Assembly (NCBI GenBank): GCA_050299335.1 | Contig: JBNKVT010000010.1 | Coordinates: 1-64,000, forward strand | Direction of reading: 5' to 3' | Length of the DNA stretch: 64,000 nucleotides | Origin: JBNKVT01 sp050299335 | GTDB taxonomy: Bacteria > Pseudomonadota > Alphaproteobacteria > Rhodobacterales > Rhodobacteraceae | In this document: piece by piece, positions 17,231-29,344 of the stretch | Numbering within the stretch: the stretch's first letter is position 1 | Layout: each line of letters opens with the position of its first letter | Notes under the pieces: generated by a model | Told to the model about the DNA's origin: nothing | The model's input: the letters and a program-made list of their open reading frames with translations, nothing else | Databases searched by the model: none | Made by a program: the position numbers and the translations under genes

Positions 17231-17668
17231 CTATCTATTCAAACAGACCCTGATCCAATCCATGGCCTGACGGTAGTCCTCATGCCACTCCTCGCCCGGC
17301 TCGGTCGAGAGCTCATGCCAGAAGAAAGCAAACACATGTCCGTTATCGTCAAGGGTCCGAAATTGCCAGGTTTCCGGTAACTCCTTTGTATCCATTACAA
17401 AAAAGTGCCAGACCACGCGCACCTTGCCAATCGGATGCGTCCCCAGTTCGGTGGTTCCTGAAGCTCGAATTCCGCTCTCTTCCCAAAGTTCACGTATCGC
17501 CGCAGTATCGGGAAGCTCGCCCGGCTCGATGGTTCCCTTGACGAGTTGAAACCCCGCAACAGGATGCCGGAACGCCAGAATCTCCTTTTTGCGGTTGCGG
17601 GTCCGCAGCACGACCGGACACACTTTTTCAAGCGGGTCCGACCGGGGCGTTGCTGCGGTCGCTACCAA
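17231..17668 (-). CDS. NUDIX hydrolase
   Basis: The NUDIX box is complete: GTIEPGELPDTAAIRELWEE followed by SGI, matching Gx5Ex7REUxEExGU. The protein is up to 145 residues. It hydrolyses a nucleoside diphosphate linked to another moiety; the substrate is unknown. The start is uncertain: a TTG at 17668 abuts the FadJ stop at 17669, and a GTG about 15 codons further in is an alternative. Its place at the end of an operon with a NADAR-domain protein is suggestive, because NADAR and NUDIX enzymes both act in NAD/ADP-ribose metabolism. Confidence 0.85.
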   Translation of the reverse strand: MVATAATPRSDPLEKVCPVVLRTRNRKKEILAFRHPVAGFQLVKGTIEPGELPDTAAIRELWEESGIRASGTTELGTHPIGKVRVVWHFFVMDTKELPETWQFRTLDDNGHVFAFFWHELSTEPGEEWHEDYRQAMDWIRVCLNR

Positions 17669-19867
17669 TCAGGCGGCCTGTTTCACCGGCGCGAAGCGGT
17701 CGTAGAAGGTCTCGCCCTTCTCGGCCATCTCCTGCAGCAGTTTCGGCGCGGCGAAGCGGGGTCCGTGTTTCGCGGCGAGATCGTTGCAGATTTCCACCGC
17801 CTTCCCGGCCCCGACGATATCCAGCCACGAGAACGGCCCGCCCGACCAGGGCATGAAGCCCCAACCGAGGATCGCGCCGACGTCGCCTTCACGGATGTCC
17901 ATCAGCACGTTCTCCTCCAGCGCCTTCACCGCCTCCAGCACCTGGGCCATGATCAGCCGGTGCTGCACCTCTGTGAGCGGCGGCTGAGTGTCGGCGGGCG
18001 GCCAGTTCTCGCGCAGACCCTCCCAGAGGCCGGTGCGTTTACCGGCGTCGTCATAGGCATAGAACCCGGCCTTGGATTTGCGGCCCAGCCGGCCCTCGTC
18101 GAACAGCTTGAAGATGACCGTGTCCTGATCGGTGTCATAGGCCTCGCCCAGCGCCGCCCGCGTCGCCTTGGCGATCTTGACGCCGAGGTCGATGGAGGTC
18201 TCGTCCAGCAGTTGCAGCGGTCCGACGGGCATGCCGAGCTGGCGGGCGGCGTTGTCGACCAGCGCCGGTTCAACCCCCTCGCCGACCATCCGGGCGCCTT
18301 CGTTCAGGTAGGGGATGATGCAACGATTGGCGTAGAAGAACCGCGCGTCGTTGACGACGATGGGGGTCTTCCTGATCTGGCGGACGTAGTCGAGGGCTTT
18401 GGCCACCGCCACGTCGCCTGTTTCCTTGCCCTTGATGATCTCGACCAGGTTCATCTTGTGGACGGGGCTGAAGAAATGGATGCCGATGAAGTTCTCCGCA
18501 TTGCGGCTGGCCTTCGCCAGTTCGGTGATCGGCAGGGTGGAGGTGTTGGTGGCGAAGATCGCGTCTTCGGCCAGTTGCGCCTCGGCCAGCTTGGTGACCT
18601 CGGCCTTGATGCCGGGGTCCTCGAAGACGGCTTCGACGATGAGGTCGCAGCCTTTCAGGGCATTGTAGTCGGGGGTGGCGGTGACGCGGGCGAGGACTTC
18701 GGCCTTTTTCTCGGGGCTGGTCTTCTTGCGCTTCACGCCCTCGTCCAGAATGCCCTCGATGGTCGCAAGGCCCTTGTCCGCAGCCTCCTGATCGCGGTCC
18801 ATCAGCACAACCTCGATCCCGGCCATCGCCGAGACATAGCCGATCCCGGCGCCCATCATCCCGGCACCCAACACACCGACTTTCTTCACCTTCTGGTCGG
18901 AGACGTCGGGCCGAACCGCACCCTTCTCCAGCGCCTGCTTGTTAAGGAACAGCGAGCGGATCATGGCGTTCGAGGAGGGGTTGAGGATGACGGAGGTAAA
19001 CCACCGCGCCTCGATCCTTATCGCGGTGTCAAAATCCACGAGAGCGCCCTCGTAGATCGCCGAAAGCATCGCCTTGGCCGCCGGATAGACCCCTTGCGTC
19101 TTGCCGTGGACCATGGCGTTGGCCCCCGTGAAGGTCATGAAGCCCGCCGGGTGGTAGGGCGCGCCGCCGGGCATCTTGTAGCCCTTGGCGTCCCAGGGCT
19201 TGAGGATGTCGGCGTCGGTGGCGCTGAGGACCCATTCCCTGGCCTTGGCCAGCAATTCGTCGGCGGGCACGATTTCGTCGACAAGCCCGGCCATCCTGGC
19301 CTTGGCGGGCTCATACATCTTGCCTTCCAGCAGCGTAGGCGCCGCCGCCATCGCCCCGACCATCCGGGTCACCCGCGTCGTGCCGCCCGAACCGGGGAAG
19401 ATGCCGACGAGGATCTCCGGCAGCCCGATCTTGGCCTTGGGATTATCCGCCACGAACCGCCGGTGACAGGCGAGCGCAATCTCGGTCCCGATCCCCGCAG
19501 ACGTCCCCGGCGAGGCCCAGGCCACCGGCTTGCCGCCCTTGTTGGTCTTGGGGTCCATGTTGTTGCGCTCGATCTTGCGCAGGATCCTGTGGATCGCCAT
19601 CACCCCATCGAAAATGCCCTTCGCCGGATTGTCCCCGGCATCCTCGCGCATCTTCGCCAGCACGTTCAGGTCCATGCCTCCGGCGAAATCCGGCTTGGCC
19701 GAGGTGATGATGACCCCCTTCACAGTGTCATCGGCAAAAGCCTTGTCGCAAAACTGGTCGAGTTCGCCAAACGCCTCGACATTCATCACGTTCAGGCTGG
19801 TCCCGGGCTGGTCCCAGGCGATCACGGCCACGCCGTCACTGTCCACGTCATACTTGAAATTGGTCAT
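17669..19867 (-). CDS. fadJ: Fatty-acid oxidation multifunctional enzyme (enoyl-CoA hydratase / 3-hydroxyacyl-CoA dehydrogenase)
   Basis: A 732-residue FadB/FadJ-type protein. The N-terminal crotonase domain (about 1-300) has the oxyanion-hole/active-site segments GTSAGIGTEIALACHRRF and GLPEILVGIFPGSGGTTR, each with its Glu. The NAD-binding domain starts VKKVGVLGAGMMGAGIGYV (about 325), and IHFFSPVHKMNLVEIIKG carries the dehydrogenase His. A C-terminal HAD domain ends the protein. It performs the hydration and NAD-dependent oxidation steps of beta-oxidation, with FadA as thiolase partner. It overlaps the NADAR-cupin gene by four bases (ATGA). Confidence 0.94.
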   Translation of the reverse strand: MTNFKYDVDSDGVAVIAWDQPGTSLNVMNVEAFGELDQFCDKAFADDTVKGVIITSAKPDFAGGMDLNVLAKMREDAGDNPAKGIFDGVMAIHRILRKIERNNMDPKTNKGGKPVAWASPGTSAGIGTEIALACHRRFVADNPKAKIGLPEILVGIFPGSGGTTRVTRMVGAMAAAPTLLEGKMYEPAKARMAGLVDEIVPADELLAKAREWVLSATDADILKPWDAKGYKMPGGAPYHPAGFMTFTGANAMVHGKTQGVYPAAKAMLSAIYEGALVDFDTAIRIEARWFTSVILNPSSNAMIRSLFLNKQALEKGAVRPDVSDQKVKKVGVLGAGMMGAGIGYVSAMAGIEVVLMDRDQEAADKGLATIEGILDEGVKRKKTSPEKKAEVLARVTATPDYNALKGCDLIVEAVFEDPGIKAEVTKLAEAQLAEDAIFATNTSTLPITELAKASRNAENFIGIHFFSPVHKMNLVEIIKGKETGDVAVAKALDYVRQIRKTPIVVNDARFFYANRCIIPYLNEGARMVGEGVEPALVDNAARQLGMPVGPLQLLDETSIDLGVKIAKATRAALGEAYDTDQDTVIFKLFDEGRLGRKSKAGFYAYDDAGKRTGLWEGLRENWPPADTQPPLTEVQHRLIMAQVLEAVKALEENVLMDIREGDVGAILGWGFMPWSGGPFSWLDIVGAGKAVEICNDLAAKHGPRFAAPKLLQEMAEKGETFYDRFAPVKQAA

Positions 19868-20894
19868 GTCTTCTCTCCCATGTCAGGGTCCAACGGGCTG
19901 CCGTCTTTCCTGGTAAAGGCGAAATTTCCGCCTTTGACTTCCACTTTCATGTCGAGGTCCGAGTAGTAGGCCGTTTCCTCGGGCGTATGGGTTCCGACCA
20001 CCAGGAATTTCCCCGGCCTGTCGGACCTGTTCACCACACAATGCCCATTCGGAACGCCTGCCTTGAACGCGGCACTGTCCCCCGCGACCAGGGGCGTTTC
20101 ACCGCCATCCAGCACCAGCACCAGTTCGCCCTCGATGACGATCAGGAACTCGTCCTGTTGCACATGCCAATGACGCAGCGAGGATTTTGCGCCAGGCTCC
20201 AGCATCACCAGATTGGCCCCGAACTGCGTCAAACCGCCTGCCTCTCCCAACCGGTAGGACGAGCGCCCATCCATCGAGGATTGCAGCTTGCCGGGATAGC
20301 CCGATCCGGTATGCAGCTCCAAAACAGTGGTGTCGATCTTGCCGAACGGGCAGGCCTGCTGTTGCGGGGCTGCCTGGGTTGTGTCCCCATGTTTCGCGGC
20401 TTCATCGGGGTATTTCACCGCCAGCGCCTCGCGCGCCTTTTCCAACGCCTTGCCCAGCAGGTTTTCCCCCGGCCAATCCTCGGGCGGTGTCGTCTTCGCT
20501 GTCGCTTCGTCCAGCCCGATCCCCCAGATCAGGTCATGGGGACTAGCCTCGACAATGCCGCGTGTGCCGGTCTGGAACAGCTTCCGGCGCAGCCCTTCGT
20601 TCTGGTCGAATTTCGCCAGACTGATCTCGCAGACGATGCGGAATTTCTCGCGGTCCCAGACCTCCGGATCGAAGCCCCGCACCTCACGCCCAAGCGATTT
20701 CTGCTTGCGGGCGTTGGCGGTGGCCATGATCTTGTCGGCGGTCTCGGCGTCCGAGCACAGCTTGGCCTTGGCATGCATCATTGCCTGTTCGGCAGTCACA
20801 TAGTCCGCGCCGTTCAGGGTAAAGCTGCTCTTGTGCCACTGGCTGAACACCGAGCGGCCCCAGAAGAAGACGTGGTCGTTGAGAACTCCGGCCA

Positions 20895-20895
<1 letters not shown>
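19864..20895 (-). CDS. NADAR (YbiA-like) - cupin fusion protein
   Basis: A 343-residue two-domain protein. Residues about 7-160 are a NADAR domain: VFFWGRSVFSQW, DYVTAEQAMMHAKA, KFRIVCEISLAKFDQN, IVEASPHDLIWGIGL and WPGENLLGKAL match the YbiA pattern. NADAR enzymes cleave N-glycosidic bonds in ADP-ribose-type or riboflavin-intermediate substrates. After a linker (about 161-190), residues 190-320 form a cupin with metal ligands H242, H244, E249 and H285. The ATG at 20895 overlaps the thiolase stop by one base, and its own stop overlaps the FadJ start, so it is coupled on both sides within the beta-oxidation operon. The job of the fusion is unknown; repair or turnover of damaged NAD or flavin is an inference. 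Confidence 0.87.
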
Positions 20896-22106
<1,211 letters not shown>

Positions 22107-22120
22107 GAGAGGGCTCCTTG

Positions 22121-22456
22121 TCAGAATTCGGTCAGCCAGTAGCCGATGGCCGCGAGAAAGGCGGTGACGGCGAGGGGCAGTTGAAAGCGGTGGAAACGGG
22201 TCAGCGGGCGGTGCCGGAGGGCGAAGAAGACGGCCGCGGCGATCAGGGCGGCGGCGAGGGGGGCGACGAGGCCGCGGGCATAGATCATCAGGGTGAGGAT
22301 CATGACGAGGGCGAGGATCGCCAGGACCTCGACCAGCATGTCGCCAAGCGCGCCCTTAGGGCGCAGGGAGGTGCCGCCGGTAGCCTCGGAGCGCTTGAGG
22401 GTGAGGCTGGCGGTGGCAGAGGTGAGGCCGAGCGTGAGGAAGAAGTTGTCGGTCAT
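22121..22456 (-). CDS. Small membrane protein of unknown function
   Basis: A 111-residue protein with three hydrophobic segments in its C-terminal two thirds (about 40-60, 64-82, 91-108) and a polar N-terminus with TLKRSEATGGTSLRP. No family recognised. It overlaps the GST gene by four bases and lies 14 bases before fadA, so it is part of the beta-oxidation operon. Confidence 0.7.
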   Translation of the reverse strand: MTDNFFLTLGLTSATASLTLKRSEATGGTSLRPKGALGDMLVEVLAILALVMILTLMIYARGLVAPLAAALIAAAVFFALRHRPLTRFHRFQLPLAVTAFLAAIGYWLTEF

Positions 22457-23088
22457 TTCGGCTCCAGCGGGTGGCCGGGCATCAGGTCATAGGGGTGGCG
22501 CCATTCGGGGATGGCGGCGATCTCGTTCCGCCAGCGGTGGATGTTGGGATAGGGGGTCATGTCGGCGAGGAACTCGTCGGTATAGTACATGTAGCCGACG
22601 CAGGAGAGGTCGGCGATGGTCATGCTGTCGCCGACGATCCAGTCGCGGCCCTCGAGATGCTTGTCGAGGATCTTCAGCGCCACCTTGGCCCGGCCCATCA
22701 GGAAGGCGATGACGTCGTCGTTGCGATGTTTTTCGGGCAGAAAGTTCATCATGAAGCGCGCGGTGGCGATATTGGCTGTAAGCTTGTGGTTGTCCCAGAA
22801 CAGCCAGCGCAGGATCTCGCGCCGGTGTTCGGCGGAGGTGCCGCCGTATTGGCCGTGCTTGGAGGAGAGGTAGTCGAGCATCACCGCCGATTGGGTCAGC
22901 GTGATGTCGCCGTCGATCAGCACCGGCACCTCGCCCATTTCGTTGATGTTTTCGAGATAGTCGGGGCTGCGCGCCTCGCCGTTGAAGAAATCGACGAAGA
23001 TCGGCTCCCATTTCTCGCCGAGCAGCTCCATCATCAGCGCCGGTTTATAGGCGTTGCCGGACTGCGCGAAGCAATAGAGTTTGTACAT
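22453..23088 (-). CDS. Glutathione S-transferase family protein
   Basis: A 211-residue GST. The N-terminal thioredoxin-like domain begins MYKLYCFAQSGNAYKPALM, has the cis-Pro segment GEVPVLIDGD and the glutathione-binding LTQSAVMLDYL. The helical C-domain contains WIVGDSMTIADLSCVGYM with the conserved N-capping Asp. It probably conjugates or reduces with glutathione, and beta-oxidation clusters often include such a GST for reactive enoyl species, though that is inference. It is first in a tightly coupled run down to FadJ. The REP-like array lies just upstream. Confidence 0.92.
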   Translation of the reverse strand: MYKLYCFAQSGNAYKPALMMELLGEKWEPIFVDFFNGEARSPDYLENINEMGEVPVLIDGDITLTQSAVMLDYLSSKHGQYGGTSAEHRREILRWLFWDNHKLTANIATARFMMNFLPEKHRNDDVIAFLMGRAKVALKILDKHLEGRDWIVGDSMTIADLSCVGYMYYTDEFLADMTPYPNIHRWRNEIAAIPEWRHPYDLMPGHPLEPK

Positions 23089-23099
23089 CGTCTCTCCCC

Positions 23100-23276
23100 G
23101 TAGGGTGCGTGTTCACACGCACCGCCTTTTTCCGAGGGTGCGTGAAATCACGCACCCTACAATCCGCTCCCGTAGGGTGCGTGTTTACACGCACCTTCCG
23201 TTCCCGATGGTGCGTGTAAACACGCACCCTACACCGACCGTGCCGCCCGTCGTAGGATGGGTGCTCCGCACCCATC
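23100..23276. repeat. REP/BIME-like array of five palindromes
   Basis: Five hairpins built on GGTGCGTG-nnnn-CACGCACC occur at about 23100-23123, 23135-23160, 23172-23195, 23207-23232 and 23252-23276. Units 1 and 3 begin GTAGGG; units 2 and 4 end CCCTAC, so they alternate in orientation like a BIME. The fifth is a diverged GGATGGGTGC version. Single relatives occur at 63866-63890 and, more loosely, 26023-26045. The array fills the gap between the acyl-CoA dehydrogenase and GST genes. Confidence 0.85.
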
Positions 23277-23281
23277 GCCCC

Positions 23282-24433
23282 TCAGAGCTTCCGCGCGATC
23301 AGTTCCTTCATGATCTCGTTCGTTCCCCCGTAGATGCGCTGTACGCGGGCGTCTGTCCACATGTTCGCTACGTCATATTCGGCCATAAATCCGTAACCGC
23401 CATGCAGCTGCACGCATTCGTCCAGCACCTTTCCCTGCATGTCCGTGATCCAATACTTCGCCATCGAGGCCTGCTCGTTGGTCAACTCTCCCTTCAGCAG
23501 AGCCGCCATGCAGGCATCGAGGAAGGCCCGCGACACCTGGGTATTGGTCTGGCACTCCACCAGCTTGAACCGCGTGTTCTGGAACTGGGTCAGCGGCCCC
23601 CCGAAAGCTTCGCGTTCCTTGCAATAAGCGATGGTCCTGGCAACGGCCCCTTCCATTGCGCCCTGAGCGGTGCAGGCAATCGATATCCGCTCCTGTGGCA
23701 ATTGCTGCATCATCTGGTAGAAGCCTTGCCCCTCTTCGGTCCCGAGCAGGTTCTCGGGCGGCACCTCGACATTGTCGAAGAACAGCTCCGAGGTATCCGA
23801 GGATTTCATCCCCACCTTGTCGAGCTTCTTGCCCTTGGTGAAGCCATCCATCCCGGCCTCGACCACGATCAGCGAGATGCCCTTGGCGCCTTGGGCAGGA
23901 TCGGTCTTGGCCGCCACCACCACCAGATCAGCATGCTGGCCGTTGGTGATGAAGGTCTTCTGCCCGCTGACCCGATAGGCATTGCCTTCCTTCACCGCCC
24001 GCGTCTTCAGCGCCTGCAGGTCGGACCCGGCGGAGGGTTCGGTCATCGCCAGCGCCCCCACCATCTCGCCCGTCGCCATCTTCGGCAGCCAGCGCTGCTT
24101 CTGGTCCTCGGTCCCGTAGGCGAGGATATAATGCGCCACGATCCCGGAATGGATCGGCACGCCCCACGACGCGATATTGGCCCGCGCCGCTTCCATGTAG
24201 ATCACCGCCTCATGGCCGAAATCGCCCCCGGCGCCGCCGTATTCCTCCGGGATTGAAGCACAGAGCAACCCGACCTCGCCAGCCTGGTTCCAGATCTCGC
24301 GGTCCATCTCGCCCGCATGCCGCCAGCGGTCGAAATGCGGGGTCCATTGGTCGCGGATGAAGGCATGGGTCATCTCTTCGAGCATCCTGTGCTCGTCGCT
24401 CATCCATTGGCTTGGCAGGGTTTCGATCACCAT
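23282..24433 (-). CDS. Acyl-CoA dehydrogenase
   Basis: A 383-residue flavoprotein. The FAD/substrate motif ALAMTEPSAGSDLQAL and the QKTFITNGQHADLVVVAAKT segment lie mid-protein. The C-terminal domain carries QLHGGYGFMAEYDVANMWTD and the ARVQRIYGGTNEIMKELIAR ending; the Glu in GGTNE is at the usual catalytic-base region. It introduces the trans-2 double bond in the first step of beta-oxidation. The ATG at 24433 is chosen for its AAGGGA ribosome site; an ATG eight codons upstream is less well placed. Confidence 0.93.
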   Translation of the reverse strand: MVIETLPSQWMSDEHRMLEEMTHAFIRDQWTPHFDRWRHAGEMDREIWNQAGEVGLLCASIPEEYGGAGGDFGHEAVIYMEAARANIASWGVPIHSGIVAHYILAYGTEDQKQRWLPKMATGEMVGALAMTEPSAGSDLQALKTRAVKEGNAYRVSGQKTFITNGQHADLVVVAAKTDPAQGAKGISLIVVEAGMDGFTKGKKLDKVGMKSSDTSELFFDNVEVPPENLLGTEEGQGFYQMMQQLPQERISIACTAQGAMEGAVARTIAYCKEREAFGGPLTQFQNTRFKLVECQTNTQVSRAFLDACMAALLKGELTNEQASMAKYWITDMQGKVLDECVQLHGGYGFMAEYDVANMWTDARVQRIYGGTNEIMKELIARKL

Positions 24434-24468
24434 TCTGATCCCTTCGCTTGTGCCCAAGGTCCCGCAAG

Positions 24469-24510
24469 GCCTCTCCCCCGGCCCCTCTCCGAAGCGGAGA
24501 GGGGGGCGCC
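24469..24510. repeat. CTCTCCCC-type palindromic repeat, copy 2
   Basis: CCCCTCTCC-gaag-CGGAGAGGGG forms a hairpin preceded by CCTCTCCCCCGG, closely similar to the element at 16008-16070. It lies in the 185-bp gap between the patatin and acyl-CoA dehydrogenase genes. Confidence 0.6.
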
Positions 24511-24618
24511 AGCGGCACCGCCCGGCGTAGGACAGGTGATTTCACCCATCATGGCAGCAGGGCGCGCCCTCAACCCGGACGTGTCCACACCATAAGCATG
24601 CTTCGCTTCGGCTTGCAT

Positions 24619-25512
24619 TCACAATTGCGCCTTCAGAGTGTCGATCTGTGCAGCCATCGCCTCCCTGCCGGCGGCAATCGCCCGGTCGGCCTGGTTGAAA
24701 TCGAAGATCGTCATGTGATCGAGCGGCACGTCCACCATCACCGAGGGCGGGTCTCCGGCCAGACGGGCGCGCATGATCTTGTCAGTCATGATGTCGACCG
24801 ACCCGGCAATGACGTCCAGATAGCCCGGCGGTTTCTGGCGCGGCGCGTCGGAGGTTTTGAGATAGCCGCGCAGCACCGGCTGCAACGCGGAGGGCAGGGT
24901 GCCGATCAGGGTCTCGGCATTCAGCCCGCTGGTCCGTTCCGGCTGGTCCGAGAACCGGGCGCGGACAAAGCCGTTGGGATTGACGGCGATGATGATCTCG
25001 GCCCCAAGCGCCCGGCAGCAGGAAACCGGCACCGGGTTCGACATGCCGCCGTCGAGCAGCCAGCGGCCATCGTGGTGAACTGGGGAGAAGACGCCGGGAA
25101 TACCGATGGAGGCGCGGACGGCGTCGCGGATATCGCCTTCGTGCAGCCAGACCTCGCGGCCATTGGCCAGATCGGTGGCGACGGCCATATAGGGAAGGCC
25201 GAGATCGGCGATGCTGCCGCCAAGGCCCAGATCGCCCAGCATCTCGACCACCTTTTGCCCCGAGACCAGCCCGCCGGAGCGCAGGTTGATATCGACCAGC
25301 CCGGCGATGCCGAGCGGAGCGAGGGAACGGGCGAAGCTTTCCAGCCCGTCGAGGATGCCTGCGGCATGGCAGGCCCCGACCAGCGACCCCATGGAGGTGC
25401 CGCAGACGATATCGGGCGCGATCCCGGCGTCTTCGAGAGCGCGCAGGACACCGATATGGCTCCAGCCGCGCGCGCCGCCGCTGCCCAGGGCCAGTCCGAT
25501 CTTAGGGTGCAT
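24619..25512 (-). CDS. Patatin-like phospholipase (RssA-like)
   Basis: A 297-residue alpha/beta hydrolase of the patatin family. The oxyanion glycines are in GLALGSGGARGWSHIGVL, the nucleophile Ser in GTSMG (GxSxG) and the catalytic Asp in LLDGGMSNPVP. The family hydrolyses acyl chains from lipids. Its position in the fatty-acid cluster suggests it may release fatty acids for the acyl-CoA ligase encoded upstream on the same strand; that link is inferred from position only. No signal peptide. Confidence 0.9.
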   Translation of the reverse strand: MHPKIGLALGSGGARGWSHIGVLRALEDAGIAPDIVCGTSMGSLVGACHAAGILDGLESFARSLAPLGIAGLVDINLRSGGLVSGQKVVEMLGDLGLGGSIADLGLPYMAVATDLANGREVWLHEGDIRDAVRASIGIPGVFSPVHHDGRWLLDGGMSNPVPVSCCRALGAEIIIAVNPNGFVRARFSDQPERTSGLNAETLIGTLPSALQPVLRGYLKTSDAPRQKPPGYLDVIAGSVDIMTDKIMRARLAGDPPSVMVDVPLDHMTIFDFNQADRAIAAGREAMAAQIDTLKAQL

Positions 25513-25597
25513 CCCCGCCTCGCCGTTTCTTGCGATCCATAGGCGCAGTATGGCATTGCCGGGACGGGTGTGAAAAGCCGTGACGTGGCGGGAGGGC

Positions 25598-26005
25598 TCA
25601 GTCCTTGAGAACCCCGGCCTCGTAGCGCTTCAGATCGTCGCCGAGGGTGACCCAGGGCACGGCCTCGCCGTGGTGGACGTGAAAGCCGGGCGCAAAGCCG
25701 GAATGGTCGTCGAGCGAGGCGGCGTAGAGATGGATATTCGCCTTGTCCCAATCGGCATCATAGGCCATGGGCGTGCCGCAGGTGGCACAGAAGAGGCGGC
25801 GCACGCCGGGGGAGCTTTCGTAGGTGGCGGGTTCCGCGCCGGTCCATGCGAACCCGGCGCGGGGCGTCCCGAAGAAGCTGGTGAAGCCCGACGCGCAATT
25901 GCGGCGGCAGCTTTCGCAATGGCAGTGGCCGGACCAGACGGGCGGGCCGGAATAGCGGTAGGTGACAGTGCCGCAGAGGCAGCGGCCGGTGGCGGAGATG
26001 GGCAT
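25598..26005 (-). CDS. GFA family zinc protein (glutathione-dependent formaldehyde-activating-like)
   Basis: A 135-residue protein with the GFA zinc pattern: RCLCGTVTY, HCHCESCRRNCASGF, and FCATCGTPMAYDAD near the middle. Family members include an enzyme reported to form S-hydroxymethylglutathione, but most have unknown substrates. It lies 36 bases downstream of the acyl-CoA ligase gene start-side neighbour on the same strand, with a GTAGGGCGGGG-type palindrome in the gap. Confidence 0.9.
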   Translation of the reverse strand: MPISATGRCLCGTVTYRYSGPPVWSGHCHCESCRRNCASGFTSFFGTPRAGFAWTGAEPATYESSPGVRRLFCATCGTPMAYDADWDKANIHLYAASLDDHSGFAPGFHVHHGEAVPWVTLGDDLKRYEAGVLKD

Positions 26006-26022
26006 GACGCCTCCTGGAAGGT

Positions 26023-26041
26023 GGGGCGGGTGAACCCCGCC

Positions 26042-26045
<4 letters not shown>
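26023..26045. repeat. GGGGCGGG palindrome
   Basis: GGGGCGGG-tgaa-CCCCGCCC followed by TAC forms a hairpin in the gap between the ligase and GFA genes, and its end supplies part of the ligase stop codon (26042-26044). The GTAGGG start (minus strand) resembles the units of the 23.1 kb array. Confidence 0.5.
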
Positions 26046-27673
<1,628 letters not shown>

Positions 27674-27949
27674 GGTCTCCTCCCGGGTTTTCCTTCGAGT
27701 GTAGCAAAGCGGCGGGGCTTGGGAAGAGTTATGGTTTGCCGGCACCGCGCGGTCGGGAACACACCGAGAGCCGCAAGGTCGGGTGCCTCCGGCGGGAGTA
27801 TTTGGAAGAAGGAGGAACAGGGGGCGAAGCGCCCGGCGGTCAGGGCAGGTGCCGGTCTGGTCGGGTGACGGACAGGGGCTGCAAAGATGTGATTTGAGCT
27901 TTCGCGAGCGCTCGCGCAGCATGTTCTTGGGACAAGGCCGGGAGGCGGG

Positions 27950-29344
27950 ATGCAGAGGCGTGGATTTCTGAAACGGGCAGGGGCGGCGGGGCTGGTGGCT
28001 GCCATGCCAGGGTTTTCGCTGGCGGAAGATGGCGACGCGGTATTCGAGCTGACGGCCCGGAGCGGACCGCGGCGTCTTTATGGCCCCGAGGGGCGGGCGT
28101 CCGAGCTCTGGCTCTACAACGGGTCGCTGCCGGGGCCGGAGATCCGGGTCAGGCAGGGCGAGCGGGTGCGAGTGCGGTTCCGCAACGAACTGGACGAGCC
28201 GACGTCGGTCCATTGGCACGGGATTCGGATCGACAACGCGATGGACGGGGTTGCCGGGCTGACCCAGGAACCGGTGCCGCCAGGCGGGGTCTTCGACTAT
28301 GACTTCACCGTGCCAGATGCCGGGACCTTCTGGTATCACGCCCACAACCGCAGCTGGAACCAGGTGCCGCGCGGGCTGGCGGGGGCGCTGATCGTCGAGG
28401 ACCCGGACCCGGTTTTCGACCGCGATCACGATCTGACGTTGATGCTGGCGGACTGGCTTCTGGAAGAGGACGGGGCGCTGGACCTGGCGAGCTTCGGCGC
28501 GCCGATGCACTGGTCCCATGCCGGGCGGCTGGGCAACTGGCTGACGGTGAACGGACAGAGCCTGCCGGAGATTCCGCTGACCTCGGGCGAGCGCTACCGG
28601 CTGCGGCTGATCAACGCCTCATCGGCACGGGTGCTGGACATTGCGCCTGAGCGCTTCGGAGCACGGGTTCTGGGCTATGACGGTATGGTCTTCGATGCCC
28701 TGCGCGACCTCTCGGGCGTGCTGGCACTGGCGCCGGCGCAGCGGGTCGATCTGGTGCTGCGCCCCGGCGCACCCGGGGCCGTCCCTTTCGAGATGATGAC
28801 CGGCCAGCCCTTCACTTTTGCCAATTTCGTCGTGGGACCCGGCGCTGACCCCGTCCCTTCACCGCCCGCCCCCGCGTTGCCCCGGCCCAATATCCTGCCC
28901 GAGCCGGATCTGGAGGCAGCGCGCGAGATCCAGCTCGATTTCTCCGGCGGGGCGATGGGTGCGATGGCGGGGCTGGCCCGGGACGGGGTGCCGCTCAGCC
29001 GCGACGAGATCGTCACCGAGCGGCTGTTCTGGGCCATGGGCGGACAGGCCGGGATGGGCAGCGGGCCCTTGTTCCGGTCCCGGCGTGGCGAGACCATAGT
29101 CCTCACCTCCCGCAACGAGACTGCCTTCGCCCATGGGCTGCATCTGCATGGGCATCATTTCCGGGTCCTGGAACGCGACGGCCAGCCCCTGCCGGCGCCC
29201 GATTGGCGCGACACGGTGCTGAGCCTGCCTGACGAGGAAATCCGCATCGCCTTTGTCGCAGACAATCCCGGCAAATGGCTGATCCACTGCCACATGCTGG
29301 ACCATGCCGCTGCCGGAATGGTCAACTGGTTCGAGGTGTCCTGA
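27950..29344 (+). CDS. Multicopper oxidase (Tat-exported)
   Basis: A 464-residue cupredoxin oxidase. MQRRGFLKRAGAAGLVAAMP is a Tat signal with RRGFLK. Copper sites are the four His pairs: HWHG (about residue 90), WYHAHN (about 128), HGLHLHGHHF and HCHMLDH near the C-terminus; the last also supplies the type 1 Cys and an axial Met. It oxidises a substrate (phenol, metal ion or Cu(I)) and reduces O2 to water in the periplasm; the absence of a long Met-rich insert argues against a CueO-like cuprous oxidase. The 3' end overlaps the next convergent gene by 23 bases. Confidence 0.92.
   Translation: MQRRGFLKRAGAAGLVAAMPGFSLAEDGDAVFELTARSGPRRLYGPEGRASELWLYNGSLPGPEIRVRQGERVRVRFRNELDEPTSVHWHGIRIDNAMDGVAGLTQEPVPPGGVFDYDFTVPDAGTFWYHAHNRSWNQVPRGLAGALIVEDPDPVFDRDHDLTLMLADWLLEEDGALDLASFGAPMHWSHAGRLGNWLTVNGQSLPEIPLTSGERYRLRLINASSARVLDIAPERFGARVLGYDGMVFDALRDLSGVLALAPAQRVDLVLRPGAPGAVPFEMMTGQPFTFANFVVGPGADPVPSPPAPALPRPNILPEPDLEAAREIQLDFSGGAMGAMAGLARDGVPLSRDEIVTERLFWAMGGQAGMGSGPLFRSRRGETIVLTSRNETAFAHGLHLHGHHFRVLERDGQPLPAPDWRDTVLSLPDEEIRIAFVADNPGKWLIHCHMLDHAAAGMVNWFEVS

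Noticed and set aside
17546..19966. Long forward reading frame of about 800 codons opposite FadJ
   Set aside because: FadJ on the minus strand is complete with all motifs; the forward frame is Arg/His/Pro-rich with no domain.
23100..23276. CRISPR array
   Set aside because: The repeats are palindromic units in alternating orientation with irregular short spacing; no cas genes are near.
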